From positions 55,806 through 119,805 of the forward strand of contig CAZLKN010000004.1 of the NCBI GenBank assembly GCA_964560135.1: a stretch of DNA of 64,000 nt, given 5' to 3'. Positions within the stretch are counted from its first letter, which is position 1; each line of letters begins with the position of its first letter. Positions 17,454-26,045 of the stretch are shown one piece after another. The notes under the pieces were generated by a model. It ran no database searches, was not told the origin of the DNA, and worked only from the letters and a program-made list of their open reading frames with translations. Both the position numbers and the translations under genes were made by a program. Source of the DNA: CAZLKN01 sp964560135 (GTDB lineage Bacteria; Actinomycetota; JAICYB01).

Positions 17454-18467
17454 ATGCGAGGATTGCAGGGTCGCGAGTTGGAGGCGCGCATCGGCAGCGT
17501 CCACGACGTGCTCGGCCCCCGGACGTCGGTGCTGGACGGCGGCCCCGAACACGGATGCCGCATCGTCACCCTCCGCTCCGGGACCGGCCTGGAGGCAACG
17601 GTCAACCTCGACCGGGGGATAGACGTGCGAGACGCCTGGTGGAAGGGGAACCCGCTGGCATTCGCCTCTTCGTCCGGCGACGCTCACCCGACGGCCTACG
17701 AAACCTCCTGGATGGGCTGGCTGCGAACCTGGCCCGGCGGGCTCGTGGCGACCTGCGGTCTGCGCAACGTCGGCCCGCCCGCGGACATCGACGGCGAACA
17801 CTTCGGCATGCACGGCCGCGCCGGGCATCTGGCCGCACGGGATGTGGGCGTGGCGGGCTCCTGGGAGGATGGCGCGTTCGTGTCCACGGTCACCGGCACC
17901 ATCCGGGAGGCGCGCCTGTTCGGTGAACACCTCGAGTGCCGGAGGACCTGGCGGCTGGTGGCAGGAACCTCACGGCTCGAGCTGCGCGACGAGATCCGCA
18001 ACGTGGGGTTCGCACCGGAGCCGGTGCTCGTCCTGTACCACGTCAACCTCGGATGGCCGCTGCTCGACGAGGGCTGCTCGGTGGAGATCGCAGGCACGGC
18101 CGAACCGCGGGACGATCGCGCCCGCGAGGGTCTGGACGGCTGGCGCGGGATCCACGAACCCGTGCCCGGCTACACCGAGCAGGTCTTCTTCCACGACGTG
18201 CCCCCCTCCGAGGACGGGTGGGCCCGCGCGCGCCTCGTGAACCCTCACCTCGAGGGCGGGACGACCTTCACGGTGGCCTGGCGTCCCTCCCAGCTGGAGC
18301 GTTTCACGCAGTGGCGCAGCCTGGGGGCCGGCGCTTACGCGCTCGGCTTCGAACCCGCCAACTGTCTCCCGCTCGGCCGGCCCACGGAGCTGGAGGCGGG
18401 GCGCGGTGACGTCCTCGAGCAGGGGGAGACGAAGGCGATCGACCTCGTGCTGACCGTCGAGGGTTGA
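17454..18467 (+). CDS. DUF4432 aldose-1-epimerase-like protein
   Basis: A 337-residue beta-sandwich protein of the DUF4432 type, related to galactose mutarotases. Typical stretches are VNLDRGIDVRDAWWKGNPLAF, GGLVATCGLRNVG, GEHFGMHGRAGH and LVLYHVNLGWPLLDEG; several His and Glu are placed as in aldose epimerases. ATG at 17454 follows GAGGTGAGG. It probably handles the anomer or configuration of the sugar entering the divergent lactonase-dehydratase operon (inference). Confidence 0.88.
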   Translation: MRGLQGRELEARIGSVHDVLGPRTSVLDGGPEHGCRIVTLRSGTGLEATVNLDRGIDVRDAWWKGNPLAFASSSGDAHPTAYETSWMGWLRTWPGGLVATCGLRNVGPPADIDGEHFGMHGRAGHLAARDVGVAGSWEDGAFVSTVTGTIREARLFGEHLECRRTWRLVAGTSRLELRDEIRNVGFAPEPVLVLYHVNLGWPLLDEGCSVEIAGTAEPRDDRAREGLDGWRGIHEPVPGYTEQVFFHDVPPSEDGWARARLVNPHLEGGTTFTVAWRPSQLERFTQWRSLGAGAYALGFEPANCLPLGRPTELEAGRGDVLEQGETKAIDLVLTVEG

Positions 18468-18474
18468 GGTGAGG

Positions 18475-19983
18475 TCAGCGTCTCCGGCCCCGGCGGCGGC
18501 GGCGGCGGCGGGCGCCTTCCGGAGCCGGGTCCCACTCCACGACCACCACGCTGCAGGCCGGCAGCTGCACCCGCCACGGCCCGTCGCCGTGGACATCCGG
18601 GCCTTCGCGGACCCCGATCGACTCGGCGCGAGGCAGGGCACGGACCGAAGCCCCCGCCGCCGGGCCGTTGGTGTCGAGGTGATGGCCCGACCACACCCCA
18701 CTGGACCGGGGACGGGCGTGTACGTCGAGTCCTTCCGCATCGAGCTCCACCACCCGCGGATGCTCGAGGTCGCGGTTCACGAGGAAGACGGCGATCCGCC
18801 CCTCGGCCGACCGCGTGGCGACGGCATCGAGGGTCGGCACCCGCACGTCGTCGGACCCCGCTTTCGTGTGGAACACATCCGACGTGATCTGCACGGCGAG
18901 GAGCTCCGTCCCGACGTGGCGTCCGTACAGCGAGAGCAGTGCGTGGTGCACGCTCGGCCACGCCCCCGAGCGGTCCTGCACCAAGCAGGCCTCCGGGCCC
19001 GGTTCCAGAAAGGCCGCGTAGTGCGCCGCCGCCACCAGCGGCTCGCGTAGCAGCGCGTTGACGCATCCGGCGGTGGCCAGACCGGCGGTCATGGTTCCGT
19101 TCCAGCCGGTGGCCGGCCCGCCGACGCGAACCCCCCACGAGGTCACCGCCACCCCGACCTCCCGCAGCGGAACCGCGGTCTGGACCAGGCCCAGCAGGGC
19201 ACGCACCCGGTCGCGGAGGACGAGCGGCGCCGCCACGGTCCGCAGCATCGCGTCCCGGACGACCTCGGGGGTGAGGTCGTCGCCCTCCGGTTCGTCGACC
19301 CGCACCTCCAGCGGCACGGCGACGAAGTCGAGTCCCTCGCCGAGATCCACGAGCATCCGCTCGTTCCAAGGATCCTTCGGATCCGGGAAGACCGGCATGC
19401 CCACCACGGCCTCGGGCGCCTCGGCCCGCAGCATGCGGAGCTGCGCTGCTGAGCGGGCAGCGTACGACTCGGCGTCCGGGGGCCCGGAGGAGGCAGCGGG
19501 CTTCGGATCCGCGAGTTCCCAGTGCCAGACGGGCGTCCCGTGCGCGCGGGCGTGGCGGCTCCACCCGACGAGGTCCTCAGGGGTCGCCGTCAGGCCCCCC
19601 TGGAACCAGGGACGCGCCCCCGTGGCCGCGCAGAGCTCCAGGACCTCGTCGGTGCCGAACCGGTGCGGGAGTGAGCGTCCCGAGCGCAGATCACGGACGC
19701 TGGGCCGTGCACCGTGCTCACCGATCCCCCACGTCCAGTCATAGCCCTGGGCGTGACGCCCCGGGAAGCGGATGGACGCGGGCCCGAGACGGCGCACGAG
19801 CTCCACGACCTGGGGGGCCAGGCCGCGCTGGCTCCACATCGCCGGATGGGCGGACGGGTAGGTCCAGTCGACGGTCTGGCCGAGCACCATCCGGTTCGCT
19901 GCGGCGATCACGGTGGGCTCGATCGCCACGCGTCCGCGGAACTCGGCGGCCGAAGAGCGGCGTCCGGACGGTCGCTTCCTCAT
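18475..19983 (-). CDS. GH51-like protein lacking both catalytic glutamates (probable pseudoenzyme)
   Basis: A 502-residue protein that aligns along its length with the GH51-type enzyme at 54694-56241 (shared SIRFPG, WNETVL/WNERML, ALLSLYG, TSDVF, VFLVNRDL). The acid/base motif WELGNE of that paralogue is WELADP here (155-160), and the nucleophile motif VTEW is VTSW (S282). With both catalytic Glu gone it is unlikely to cleave glycosides and may bind sugars or be regulatory. The C-terminus is a run of arginines after EGAR. I chose the ATG at 19983 (GGGAG upstream); the frame extends to 20121. The sequence is otherwise uninterrupted, so it looks maintained rather than decaying. Confidence 0.82.
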   Translation of the reverse strand: MRKRPSGRRSSAAEFRGRVAIEPTVIAAANRMVLGQTVDWTYPSAHPAMWSQRGLAPQVVELVRRLGPASIRFPGRHAQGYDWTWGIGEHGARPSVRDLRSGRSLPHRFGTDEVLELCAATGARPWFQGGLTATPEDLVGWSRHARAHGTPVWHWELADPKPAASSGPPDAESYAARSAAQLRMLRAEAPEAVVGMPVFPDPKDPWNERMLVDLGEGLDFVAVPLEVRVDEPEGDDLTPEVVRDAMLRTVAAPLVLRDRVRALLGLVQTAVPLREVGVAVTSWGVRVGGPATGWNGTMTAGLATAGCVNALLREPLVAAAHYAAFLEPGPEACLVQDRSGAWPSVHHALLSLYGRHVGTELLAVQITSDVFHTKAGSDDVRVPTLDAVATRSAEGRIAVFLVNRDLEHPRVVELDAEGLDVHARPRSSGVWSGHHLDTNGPAAGASVRALPRAESIGVREGPDVHGDGPWRVQLPACSVVVVEWDPAPEGARRRRRRRGRRR

Positions 19984-20177
19984 CGCAGCTCGCTCCCGGG
20001 CCGGAGCGCGTGGATGATGCTGCGTCGCGGGACGAACGTGGAGAGTTGCTTCGTCGAAGCGGTAGTTGAGGACACGAGGCTGAAGATACCGGAACTCGCA
20101 TACCCGTCGGCCCGAAGACACCCCTCTTTCGAGCGCCTACACTCGGCTCACCGTCGTCCAGGTGCCGAGGAGGATCC

Positions 20178-21356
20178 ATGTCCACGTTCCGCGTCGCACT
20201 GTCCGTCAGCCCGTTCACGGAGCAGGTCCTGTCCTCGGGAGCGCGCCTCACGGACGGCGAACGCACCGCAGCGTCCGTCCGTGAGGTGCAGGAGCTGTTC
20301 CGTGAGCACGGAGCCACCGAGGTGTTCGTCAGGTTCTGCACCGCGCGCGAGACCGCACCGCAGGTGGACGCGCAGAGCCTGTCCGATGGACTCGAACGCT
20401 GCCGCATGGCCGCCGACCTCGGACTCGCACTCAACCCGGAGTTCGGCCTGTGGGCGAACTACGGGGACGTGCTCCGTCAGCCCGGACCGGACTTCTCCCA
20501 GTACCCCGAGCTCGAAGTCCCCGGCCCGTGGGCGGAGTTGACCGTCGACCAGATGTGCCGCGCCCTGCACGGCTACGGTGCCCTGGTCGCGCGGGAGGTG
20601 CGGGAGACGGGCGCGCAGGTGGAGTTCTGGGACATCGGCAACGAAGTCGACCTCGGGATCGCCGGCGTCGCCCCCCGGCCCATCGGAGGGGCGGAGGCGT
20701 CCGGCTACCAGCCTCCGGACCGGGTCGATCCGGAGATCGGGCGCCGCGCCGTCACCGACCTCATCCGGCTCCCCGTCGACGAGCGGATCGACTGGCTCCA
20801 ACGTCACGTGTGGCCGCACGAGGCCCGCCTGCTCGCGGCCTTCGCCGAGGGGATCACCACCGTCGTCCCCGACGCGCGCTTCTCCACCCATCTGTCCGGT
20901 CTCGGCGCGTCGGACACCACCCTGCCGATGGCCTTCTGGGAGGCGATGCGCGACGGCGGCTACGTGCCCGACGAGATCGGCTACTCCTACTACCCCTCGA
21001 GCCCGGCTTCCTCGCTCGACACCTTCAAGCAGACCATCACCCGGACCACGGCGGCGACCGACCGTCCGGCGTTCGTCGCCGAGTACGCCTACGCAGCCGC
21101 ACCGATGGAGGGTGAGCACCTGTTCGCCGACTGGGACACCCCGGAGGGCGACTACCCGATCTCCGAGGAGGGCCAGGCGCGGCTGCTGGAGGACCTGACC
21201 CGCTGGGGGGTGGAGAACCGGGTCACCGGGATCCGTCCCTGGGCCCCCGACCTCGCGTGGGGGCTGTGGGCACCGATGGCGCTGTTCCGCGCCGAGGGGA
21301 TGACCGGGGAGGCCCGGCCGGCCCTCGACGCGATGCGCCGGGCCCTGTCGACCTGA
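20178..21356 (+). CDS. Clan GH-A glycoside hydrolase, GH53-like
   Basis: A 392-residue (beta/alpha)8 hydrolase resembling GH53 endo-galactanases. Acid/base E156 lies in WDIGNEVD and the likely nucleophile E302 in FVAEYAY; IGYSYYP comes between. No signal peptide is evident, so it may act on imported oligosaccharides. GAGGAGG precedes the ATG. It is divergent from the GH51-like pseudoenzyme gene and converges with a GH51 fragment. About 190 bases of its middle recur, decayed, at 48061-48245. Family assignment is moderate; GH5 or GH39 relatives are possible. Confidence 0.8.
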   Translation: MSTFRVALSVSPFTEQVLSSGARLTDGERTAASVREVQELFREHGATEVFVRFCTARETAPQVDAQSLSDGLERCRMAADLGLALNPEFGLWANYGDVLRQPGPDFSQYPELEVPGPWAELTVDQMCRALHGYGALVAREVRETGAQVEFWDIGNEVDLGIAGVAPRPIGGAEASGYQPPDRVDPEIGRRAVTDLIRLPVDERIDWLQRHVWPHEARLLAAFAEGITTVVPDARFSTHLSGLGASDTTLPMAFWEAMRDGGYVPDEIGYSYYPSSPASSLDTFKQTITRTTAATDRPAFVAEYAYAAAPMEGEHLFADWDTPEGDYPISEEGQARLLEDLTRWGVENRVTGIRPWAPDLAWGLWAPMALFRAEGMTGEARPALDAMRRALST

Positions 21357-21368
21357 ACGAGGTCTACG

Positions 21369-21803
21369 TCAGGCGTCGGACAGGACCACGCCGACGGTGT
21401 GGGGCAGAACCACGAGTCCGACGTGCTCCGGGACCGAACGGCACACCTCGCCCAGCGACTCGGCGAAGCGGTGACTGGCCGCGGCGATCTGCGCGTAGTC
21501 GTGCTCGTCGTCCCGGACCCGACGGCCGGGCACCCCGGGATCCGGGAAGCAGTGGTGAAGCGAGAGCTGATCGACCTCGGAGACGGCCTCGGCCAGCATC
21601 GGCTCGTTCCAGGCGACGCCGCCGGACGGGTTGAGCATGCCGACCGCGATCAGCGTGATCTCCGGGTCGACCGCGCGCATCGCGCTCGAGAACTCCCGAA
21701 ACCGGCGGCCGTACTCCTCAGGTGGACCGTGCCCGATCTCCCACGGCCCGTAAGTCTCGTTGCCGATGAACCAGTGCTTCACACGTCCGGACGTGTACCG
21801 CAC
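21369..21803 (-). pseudogene. GH51 arabinofuranosidase fragment
   Basis: A 144-codon remnant. It carries the acid/base region KHWFIGNETYG and the following FREFSSAMRAVDP, closely like residues 347-385 of the GH51 enzyme at 56309. It lacks the ~345-residue N-terminal part and stops (HTVGVVLSDA) before the nucleophile region. There is no ribosome site at its apparent GTG. Wedged between a GH53-like gene and an enolase-superfamily gene, it is best read as a deletion relic. Confidence 0.8.
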
Positions 21804-21821
21804 TCACCAGCCGTGTGTCAC

Positions 21822-23045
21822 TCACCTCCGCTCATCCCGGAGGCTCGACGTCCTGACAGTGGCGTCTTCCCGTTTCCAGAGCTCCGGGTGGAGCGTGGTC
21901 CCTAGACCGGAGCCCTCGAGTGGACGCAGGTAGCCCTTCTCGAAGCCCGGCAGTTCGGTCACGATCTCCGGATACCAATCCGAGTAGTAGGCGCGCACCA
22001 TCTCCATCAGCACCGCATTGGGCTGACTGACCGTGAAGTGCACCCCGAGCGCGAAGTTGATCGGACCGGTGCAGTCATGGGGAGCCACCGGCAGGTGGTA
22101 GGCGTCGGCCATCGCCGCGATCTTCCTCGCCTCCGTGAGCCCTCCGCACCAGCCGAAATCGAACATGATGTACCCGAAGCATTGCTGCTCCAGGAGCTCG
22201 CGGAACCCGTACTTCCCGGACACCAGCTCGGAGGCGGTCGTGGGAATCGGCGTGGAGCGGGCGAACTCGGCCAGGGCGTCGATGTTGTCGATCCGCAGCG
22301 GATCCTCGAACCACATTGGCTCGTACTCTTCGGCGGCCCGGGCGATCTTCTTGGCCGCCGTGAGCGACCATCGGCTATGCATCTCCAGGGCGACGTCGAT
22401 CCGGCCGCCGACGGCCTCTCGGATCTTCCGGAACGGCTCCAGTCCCTTGTCGAGGTCGCCGGGCAGCAGCGCGTGGCCGTCGGTGGGCACGGCGTAGGTG
22501 TCCAGCGGCCAGATCTTCATGGCCGTGAAGCCTTCCTCGAGAAGCGAGTGCGCGAGCTCGTCCGCACGGTGGAGGAAAGCCTCGAGGTCCTCGTAGGGTC
22601 CCCTGCCCGCACCGGTGTTCGACCACTCGTCGTTGTCGAGCGTCCCCGCGATCGGTCGGCGCGCGTAGCCGTACCCGCCACAGGTGTTGTAGGCGCGGAC
22701 CCGTTCCCGGGTGCGGCCGCCGATCACCTCGTACAGCGGCTTGCCACAGGACCCCGCGAAGAGGTCCCAGAGGGCGATGTCGAGGGCAGAAGCGCCGCGG
22801 GTCTCGGCTCCCAGTCCCCGGAAGCGGAGGTAGTAGCCGTAGAGCTCCCGCCAGTGGTGCTCGATCCGCAGTGGATCCTCGCCCAGGAGGTAGGGCGCGG
22901 CCGTCTCATGGATGTAGGCGGCGACGGCCTCGGGCCCGAAAAACGTCTCGCCGACGCCCCGCAAGCCCTCGTCGGTCTCGATCTCAACCCACAGCAGGTT
23001 CGGGAACGACGCCAGGCTCAACGTCCGGATCTCGGTGATCTTCAC
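21822..23045 (-). CDS. Enolase-superfamily dehydratase/racemase
   Basis: A 407-residue mandelate-racemase/muconate-lactonizing family enzyme, distinct from the 15304/28424 pair. It has the N-terminal capping domain (MKITEIRTLSLASFPNLLWVEI), K177 in AMKIWP, EMH near 221 where many members have Asp, FEDP (E247), ASELV (E273) and a catalytic-type His in APHDCTGP. Probably acts on a sugar acid. Its upstream region holds the GGTTAG-type element at 23069-23083. Confidence 0.88.
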   Translation of the reverse strand: MKITEIRTLSLASFPNLLWVEIETDEGLRGVGETFFGPEAVAAYIHETAAPYLLGEDPLRIEHHWRELYGYYLRFRGLGAETRGASALDIALWDLFAGSCGKPLYEVIGGRTRERVRAYNTCGGYGYARRPIAGTLDNDEWSNTGAGRGPYEDLEAFLHRADELAHSLLEEGFTAMKIWPLDTYAVPTDGHALLPGDLDKGLEPFRKIREAVGGRIDVALEMHSRWSLTAAKKIARAAEEYEPMWFEDPLRIDNIDALAEFARSTPIPTTASELVSGKYGFRELLEQQCFGYIMFDFGWCGGLTEARKIAAMADAYHLPVAPHDCTGPINFALGVHFTVSQPNAVLMEMVRAYYSDWYPEIVTELPGFEKGYLRPLEGSGLGTTLHPELWKREDATVRTSSLRDERR

Positions 23046-23068
23046 CCGCTACCCCCACAGGAGAGCTA

Positions 23069-23083
23069 CTAACCAGCTTGGTC
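23069..23083 (-). promoter_or_regulatory. GGTTAG-type operator candidate upstream of enolase-superfamily gene
   Basis: Reverse strand reads GACCAAGCTGGTTAG, an ACCA/TGGT inverted pair joined to a GGTTAG half-site. It lies 24 bases upstream of the 23045 start. It resembles, but is not identical to, the 22-bp elements at 29702, 36328 and 44781. Confidence 0.4.
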
Positions 23084-23112
23084 TCGAAGTCGCCACATCG
23101 TATCGACATTTA

Positions 23113-23283
23113 TCAGCTTGTGACCTCGGTGTGGTCGACGCGATATCGCTCGGCCCGCTCTGCGAACGCCCCGAGCAGGTCACGGCTCGGGGCGACACCG
23201 ACCACCCGCCCCGTATGGAGCAGCAGACCCCAGGTCGCCGCTCCGGCGCGGAACTCGAAGGGTGAGGCGGGAGCACGCTCCAT
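23113..23283 (-). CDS. Small hypothetical protein (56 aa)
   Basis: A reverse-strand ORF from ATG 23283 to TGA 23113. The composition looks coding (FRAGAATWGLLLHTGRVVGV, then LGAFAERAERYRVD) with GC-rich third positions. No ribosome site is seen at the ATG, and the frame is open a little upstream without a start, so it may be the tail of a broken gene. An overlapping frame upstream begins MIADAARRWKG, which could be its shifted N-terminus. No family recognised. Confidence 0.35.
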   Translation of the reverse strand: MERAPASPFEFRAGAATWGLLLHTGRVVGVAPSRDLLGAFAERAERYRVDHTEVTS

Positions 23284-23410
23284 GATCGCCGGAGGGATCG
23301 CCCAGCCTTCGAGGCTCTCCTTTCCAGCGCCGCGCGGCGTCGGCGATCATGGTGCCAACCGTAGCGCACGTGGAGCGAACCTTCTCGGGGGTGGCGTCGC
23401 GTGTGTGCAT

Positions 23411-23431
23411 CTAGGCGTGGACGACGCCTAG
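23411..23431. repeat. Perfect 8-bp inverted repeat
   Basis: CTAGGCGT and ACGCCTAG separated by five bases. It could be a weak hairpin or a protein-binding site. There is no T-run after it on either strand, so a terminator role is unconvincing. Confidence 0.4.
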
Positions 23432-23885
23432 GGCTTAGTGCCCACGTTGAAGGTGGACATGCTCGGTAACCTCCTCGCCACAGTGCTCCAGCTGACGCTT
23501 TAGCGGGTCTGCGTCGACGGGTCTACCCCACCCGGATCGGTCGTCAGGATCCCCCATGTTCGTCGACGGCCCTGCAGCAGAGGATCACCGGAATGAACGT
23601 CGTTCCCGCCCGCCAGCCGCCGACAAGCCCAGTTGCCGAGGTCGGCGAACATGGACGAAGCCCGGGGCCCGTGGCCGTGAAGACGGCTGCATTCCTCCAG
23701 GGCCCTCCCCGACGGCATCCATTGCGACTCACCCCGTACCTGTCCGACCCCGGCCGATGAACCCCGATCATAGAAGCGAGCCAGCACACCGTGAATGCCC
23801 CAGTCTGAGGGGAACCTTTCCGTTCTTACCATCGGCGACGACACGCTGCTCGCCATCCCCGCCTTCCGGTCACCGGCGCGAGACC

Positions 23886-25343
23886 TCAGCCGGCAACGAC
23901 GGCCAGTTCGATCTCCAGCAGGTCGGCGACTTTCTGGAGCGCCGCTCCCTGGGAGCCGACGCCGAGAGCCACGTGGTGGGTAGGAGCAGCCAGACACCAG
24001 GTATCGACGAACTCTGCGGGATCGACGCCGAAACGGATCCGGCTGTTCGTGTTCCCGATGCTCAGCGTCGGTCCGGCGACGCTTTCACCCTCCGCGGTGA
24101 CCATCTTCAGCCGCCCCTGAACCGTCTGGGTGAGCCCGAGGATCGAAACCGGTCCGAGCTTCACCCGGAACTCCACCGACACCCCGAAACCCGCCTTCCC
24201 GTGGTACAGCTTCAGCTTCCGCAAGGTCGGTCGTTCGTCGGAGATCGCGATGTGGCCCGGTCCGTCGTGGCCCATCAACACGATGCCGTCGTCGAAATCC
24301 ATCGCGTACAGCTCCGTGTAGCTGCCACCGGCACCGAGGCGGTCCATGACGAACATGGCTGCCGCGTTCTTGAGATCACCCTCACCCGAACACGGCACCC
24401 CCTGCCCGGTCAGCAGGGTCAAACCGGGGATCATGCCCGCGGTCACCCGTTCGGCCTCGTTGTCCAGACCTCGATAGTAGTACGCCAATCCGTCGAGCCC
24501 GAAGTCATCGACCAGGCGATCCAGCCCCACAGCCACACGGGCCGCCCAGTCGAGGTCGGCACCTTCGATCTCGGCGGCGATGGGATCGGACCCCGGATCG
24601 GCGAGGACGAACGCGTCCAGGAGTTCCTCATGCTTGGCCTTGACCTCCACATCGGATGCCCCCATCACCCGTGCGATCAGGTCATCGACCTCCAGTACCT
24701 CGACGTGCACTCCGAGCTGCGCCTGGTGCTGGGTGAAGTCCGAGTACATGTCCAGCATCCCCGGGTAGGTGTGTCCGAGGAAGCCCATGCGAGCCTCCCG
24801 GAGGGAGCGAACGACGCCCGCAGCCCGCACCCACTCCCCGATCCGCTCCCATGCCCGGGCCCCGGCGGCACCGTGTTCCTCGAAGAGCAACCCGGAGACC
24901 GACCGGAATCGTATGCCGGCCCGCGCCAAGGCATTCGAGATCTCGGGGACACAGCAAGCAGAGCAGGCTTCGAGCCACTTCCCGGTCCCCGTCTGCGGAT
25001 AATCGAGCGCGGACACCGGCTGCAGGTTGAGGACCAGGGTCGGCGCTCCGGCACGTTGGATCGCCGGCAGCACTTGTGAGGACGTTGCGTACGTCCCCAC
25101 GTAGCACACCAGGAGGTCGACCCCGGCACCGGCCAAACGGTCTCCCGCCTCCCGGGCACCCTGTGGGGTGTCAACAAGCCCCGCAGAGACGACGTCCGCG
25201 CCCATGCTGCGGAGCTGATCTTCGACGTGGCGCTGGAAGCCTTCCAGGGTCTCCCGGAGCCCGTCGAACTGCGGCCAGTACGCCGCGAGCCCGATCCCGA
25301 AGACCCCGACCTTCGCCGGCAGGACGTTCCGCTTGCGCTGCAT
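23886..25343 (-). CDS. L-arabinose/L-fucose isomerase-family sugar isomerase
   Basis: A 485-residue sugar isomerase-type protein with the N-terminal substrate-binding fold (FGIGLAAYWPQFDGL) and the C-terminal catalytic domain. Metal/catalytic features in order are GEGDLKNAAAMF (near 318), DFDDGIVLMGHDGPGH (near 350-365) and THHVALG (near 457), placed like the two Glu and two His of AraA/FucI. It would interconvert an aldose and a ketose. GAGAGGAAC precedes the ATG. It lies 21 bases after the FCD regulator gene and is probably co-transcribed with it. Whether the substrate is arabinose, fucose or another sugar is open. Confidence 0.85.
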   Translation of the reverse strand: MQRKRNVLPAKVGVFGIGLAAYWPQFDGLRETLEGFQRHVEDQLRSMGADVVSAGLVDTPQGAREAGDRLAGAGVDLLVCYVGTYATSSQVLPAIQRAGAPTLVLNLQPVSALDYPQTGTGKWLEACSACCVPEISNALARAGIRFRSVSGLLFEEHGAAGARAWERIGEWVRAAGVVRSLREARMGFLGHTYPGMLDMYSDFTQHQAQLGVHVEVLEVDDLIARVMGASDVEVKAKHEELLDAFVLADPGSDPIAAEIEGADLDWAARVAVGLDRLVDDFGLDGLAYYYRGLDNEAERVTAGMIPGLTLLTGQGVPCSGEGDLKNAAAMFVMDRLGAGGSYTELYAMDFDDGIVLMGHDGPGHIAISDERPTLRKLKLYHGKAGFGVSVEFRVKLGPVSILGLTQTVQGRLKMVTAEGESVAGPTLSIGNTNSRIRFGVDPAEFVDTWCLAAPTHHVALGVGSQGAALQKVADLLEIELAVVAG

Positions 25344-25364
25344 GCTGTTCCTCTCCCTCTCGCG

Positions 25365-25970
25365 TCAGCAGCCGGTCCGCGTAACGTCCCCGAATCGGGT
25401 CGATGCACAGCCGACCGCGGCCTCGACGTCTCCCTCGATCACCGCCGCCGCCAGCCTCTCGTGATACGCGACGCTGGCCATGACATCCTCTCGCTCCGGA
25501 CACGTGAATGCGAACCCATGATCCACAGCCAAGGGCGACTGGAACACCTCGTACAGCGCCTCGAGCATGAGGGCGGTGGCTCGATTCCGGGACAACCCAA
25601 CGAGTGCGATGTGGAAACGGGCATCGTGATGTGTGAAAGCCCGAGAGGAGCGCGCGAACCGCATCCCATGCAGATGCGGCTGGAGAAGCGCTCGCTTGGC
25701 ATCAGCGTCCGGGAAGGCTGCCGCGGCGGCCACGGCTTCCAGCTCAAGGCACTCCCGGCATGCACGCAGATCCGCGGCGTCGATACCGTCCAGATGCGTG
25801 TGCATCAGGAGCACCGACGCGAAGGCGCGTGGTCCGGTTTCGCCCGGAAGATCGGACGAGAACCCCAGACGCCAGCGACCTCTGAAATCTCCAGCCAGAT
25901 GCGTCACGAGAAAGTCGCGCGCCTCCCCGCTGCCTGATGTGCGAACTTGTGAATAGACTCGATATAGCAC
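25365..25970 (-). CDS. FCD-domain regulator lacking a recognisable HTH
   Basis: A 201-residue protein whose C-terminal ~130 residues are an FCD ligand-binding domain (LRACRECLELEAVAA, HDARFHIALVGLSRN, HERLAAAVIEGDVEAA) as in FadR-type GntR regulators. The ~60 residues before it do not form the winged helix expected in front of FCD, and only 75 bases separate the GTG start from the divergent DeoR gene, so the DNA-binding half is missing. It may be a truncated regulator or a ligand-binding protein working with another factor. It precedes the isomerase gene in the same direction. Confidence 0.7.
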   Translation of the reverse strand: MLYRVYSQVRTSGSGEARDFLVTHLAGDFRGRWRLGFSSDLPGETGPRAFASVLLMHTHLDGIDAADLRACRECLELEAVAAAAAFPDADAKRALLQPHLHGMRFARSSRAFTHHDARFHIALVGLSRNRATALMLEALYEVFQSPLAVDHGFAFTCPEREDVMASVAYHERLAAAVIEGDVEAAVGCASTRFGDVTRTGC

Positions 25971-25971
25971 A

Positions 25972-26020
25972 TCGTACGAGAGCGGGACAAGCTCACCCCG
26001 AAAGAGCTTCCCGCGTACGA
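25972..26020. promoter_or_regulatory. Paired CGTACGA sites in the divergent FCD/DeoR promoter region
   Basis: TCGTACGA (25972-25979) is a perfect palindrome. CGTACGA recurs at 26014-26020, 41-42 bases away. They lie between the start of the FCD gene and the DeoR gene, where autoregulation by the DeoR protein would be expected. Function is inferred from position only. Confidence 0.35.
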
Positions 26021-26045
26021 CCTACGCCGTGGTAAGGAAACTGGC

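Larger units (their letters stand above)
23046..23885. other. 840-base region without a well supported gene
   Basis: This holds the upstream region of the 21822-23045 gene, the small ORF at 23113-23283 and an inverted repeat CTAGGCGT/ACGCCTAG at 23411-23431. Beyond 23440, open frames exist on the reverse strand (for example to 23500) but show no recognisable domain, no good ribosome site and poor amino-acid composition. It may be decayed sequence like the other relics in this island. Confidence 0.5.

Noticed and set aside
23500..23997. A 165-codon reverse-strand open frame in the gene-poor region
   Set aside because: No recognisable motif, no good ribosome site, basic and Ser/Arg/Gly-rich shadow-like composition, and overlap with the end of the isomerase gene.
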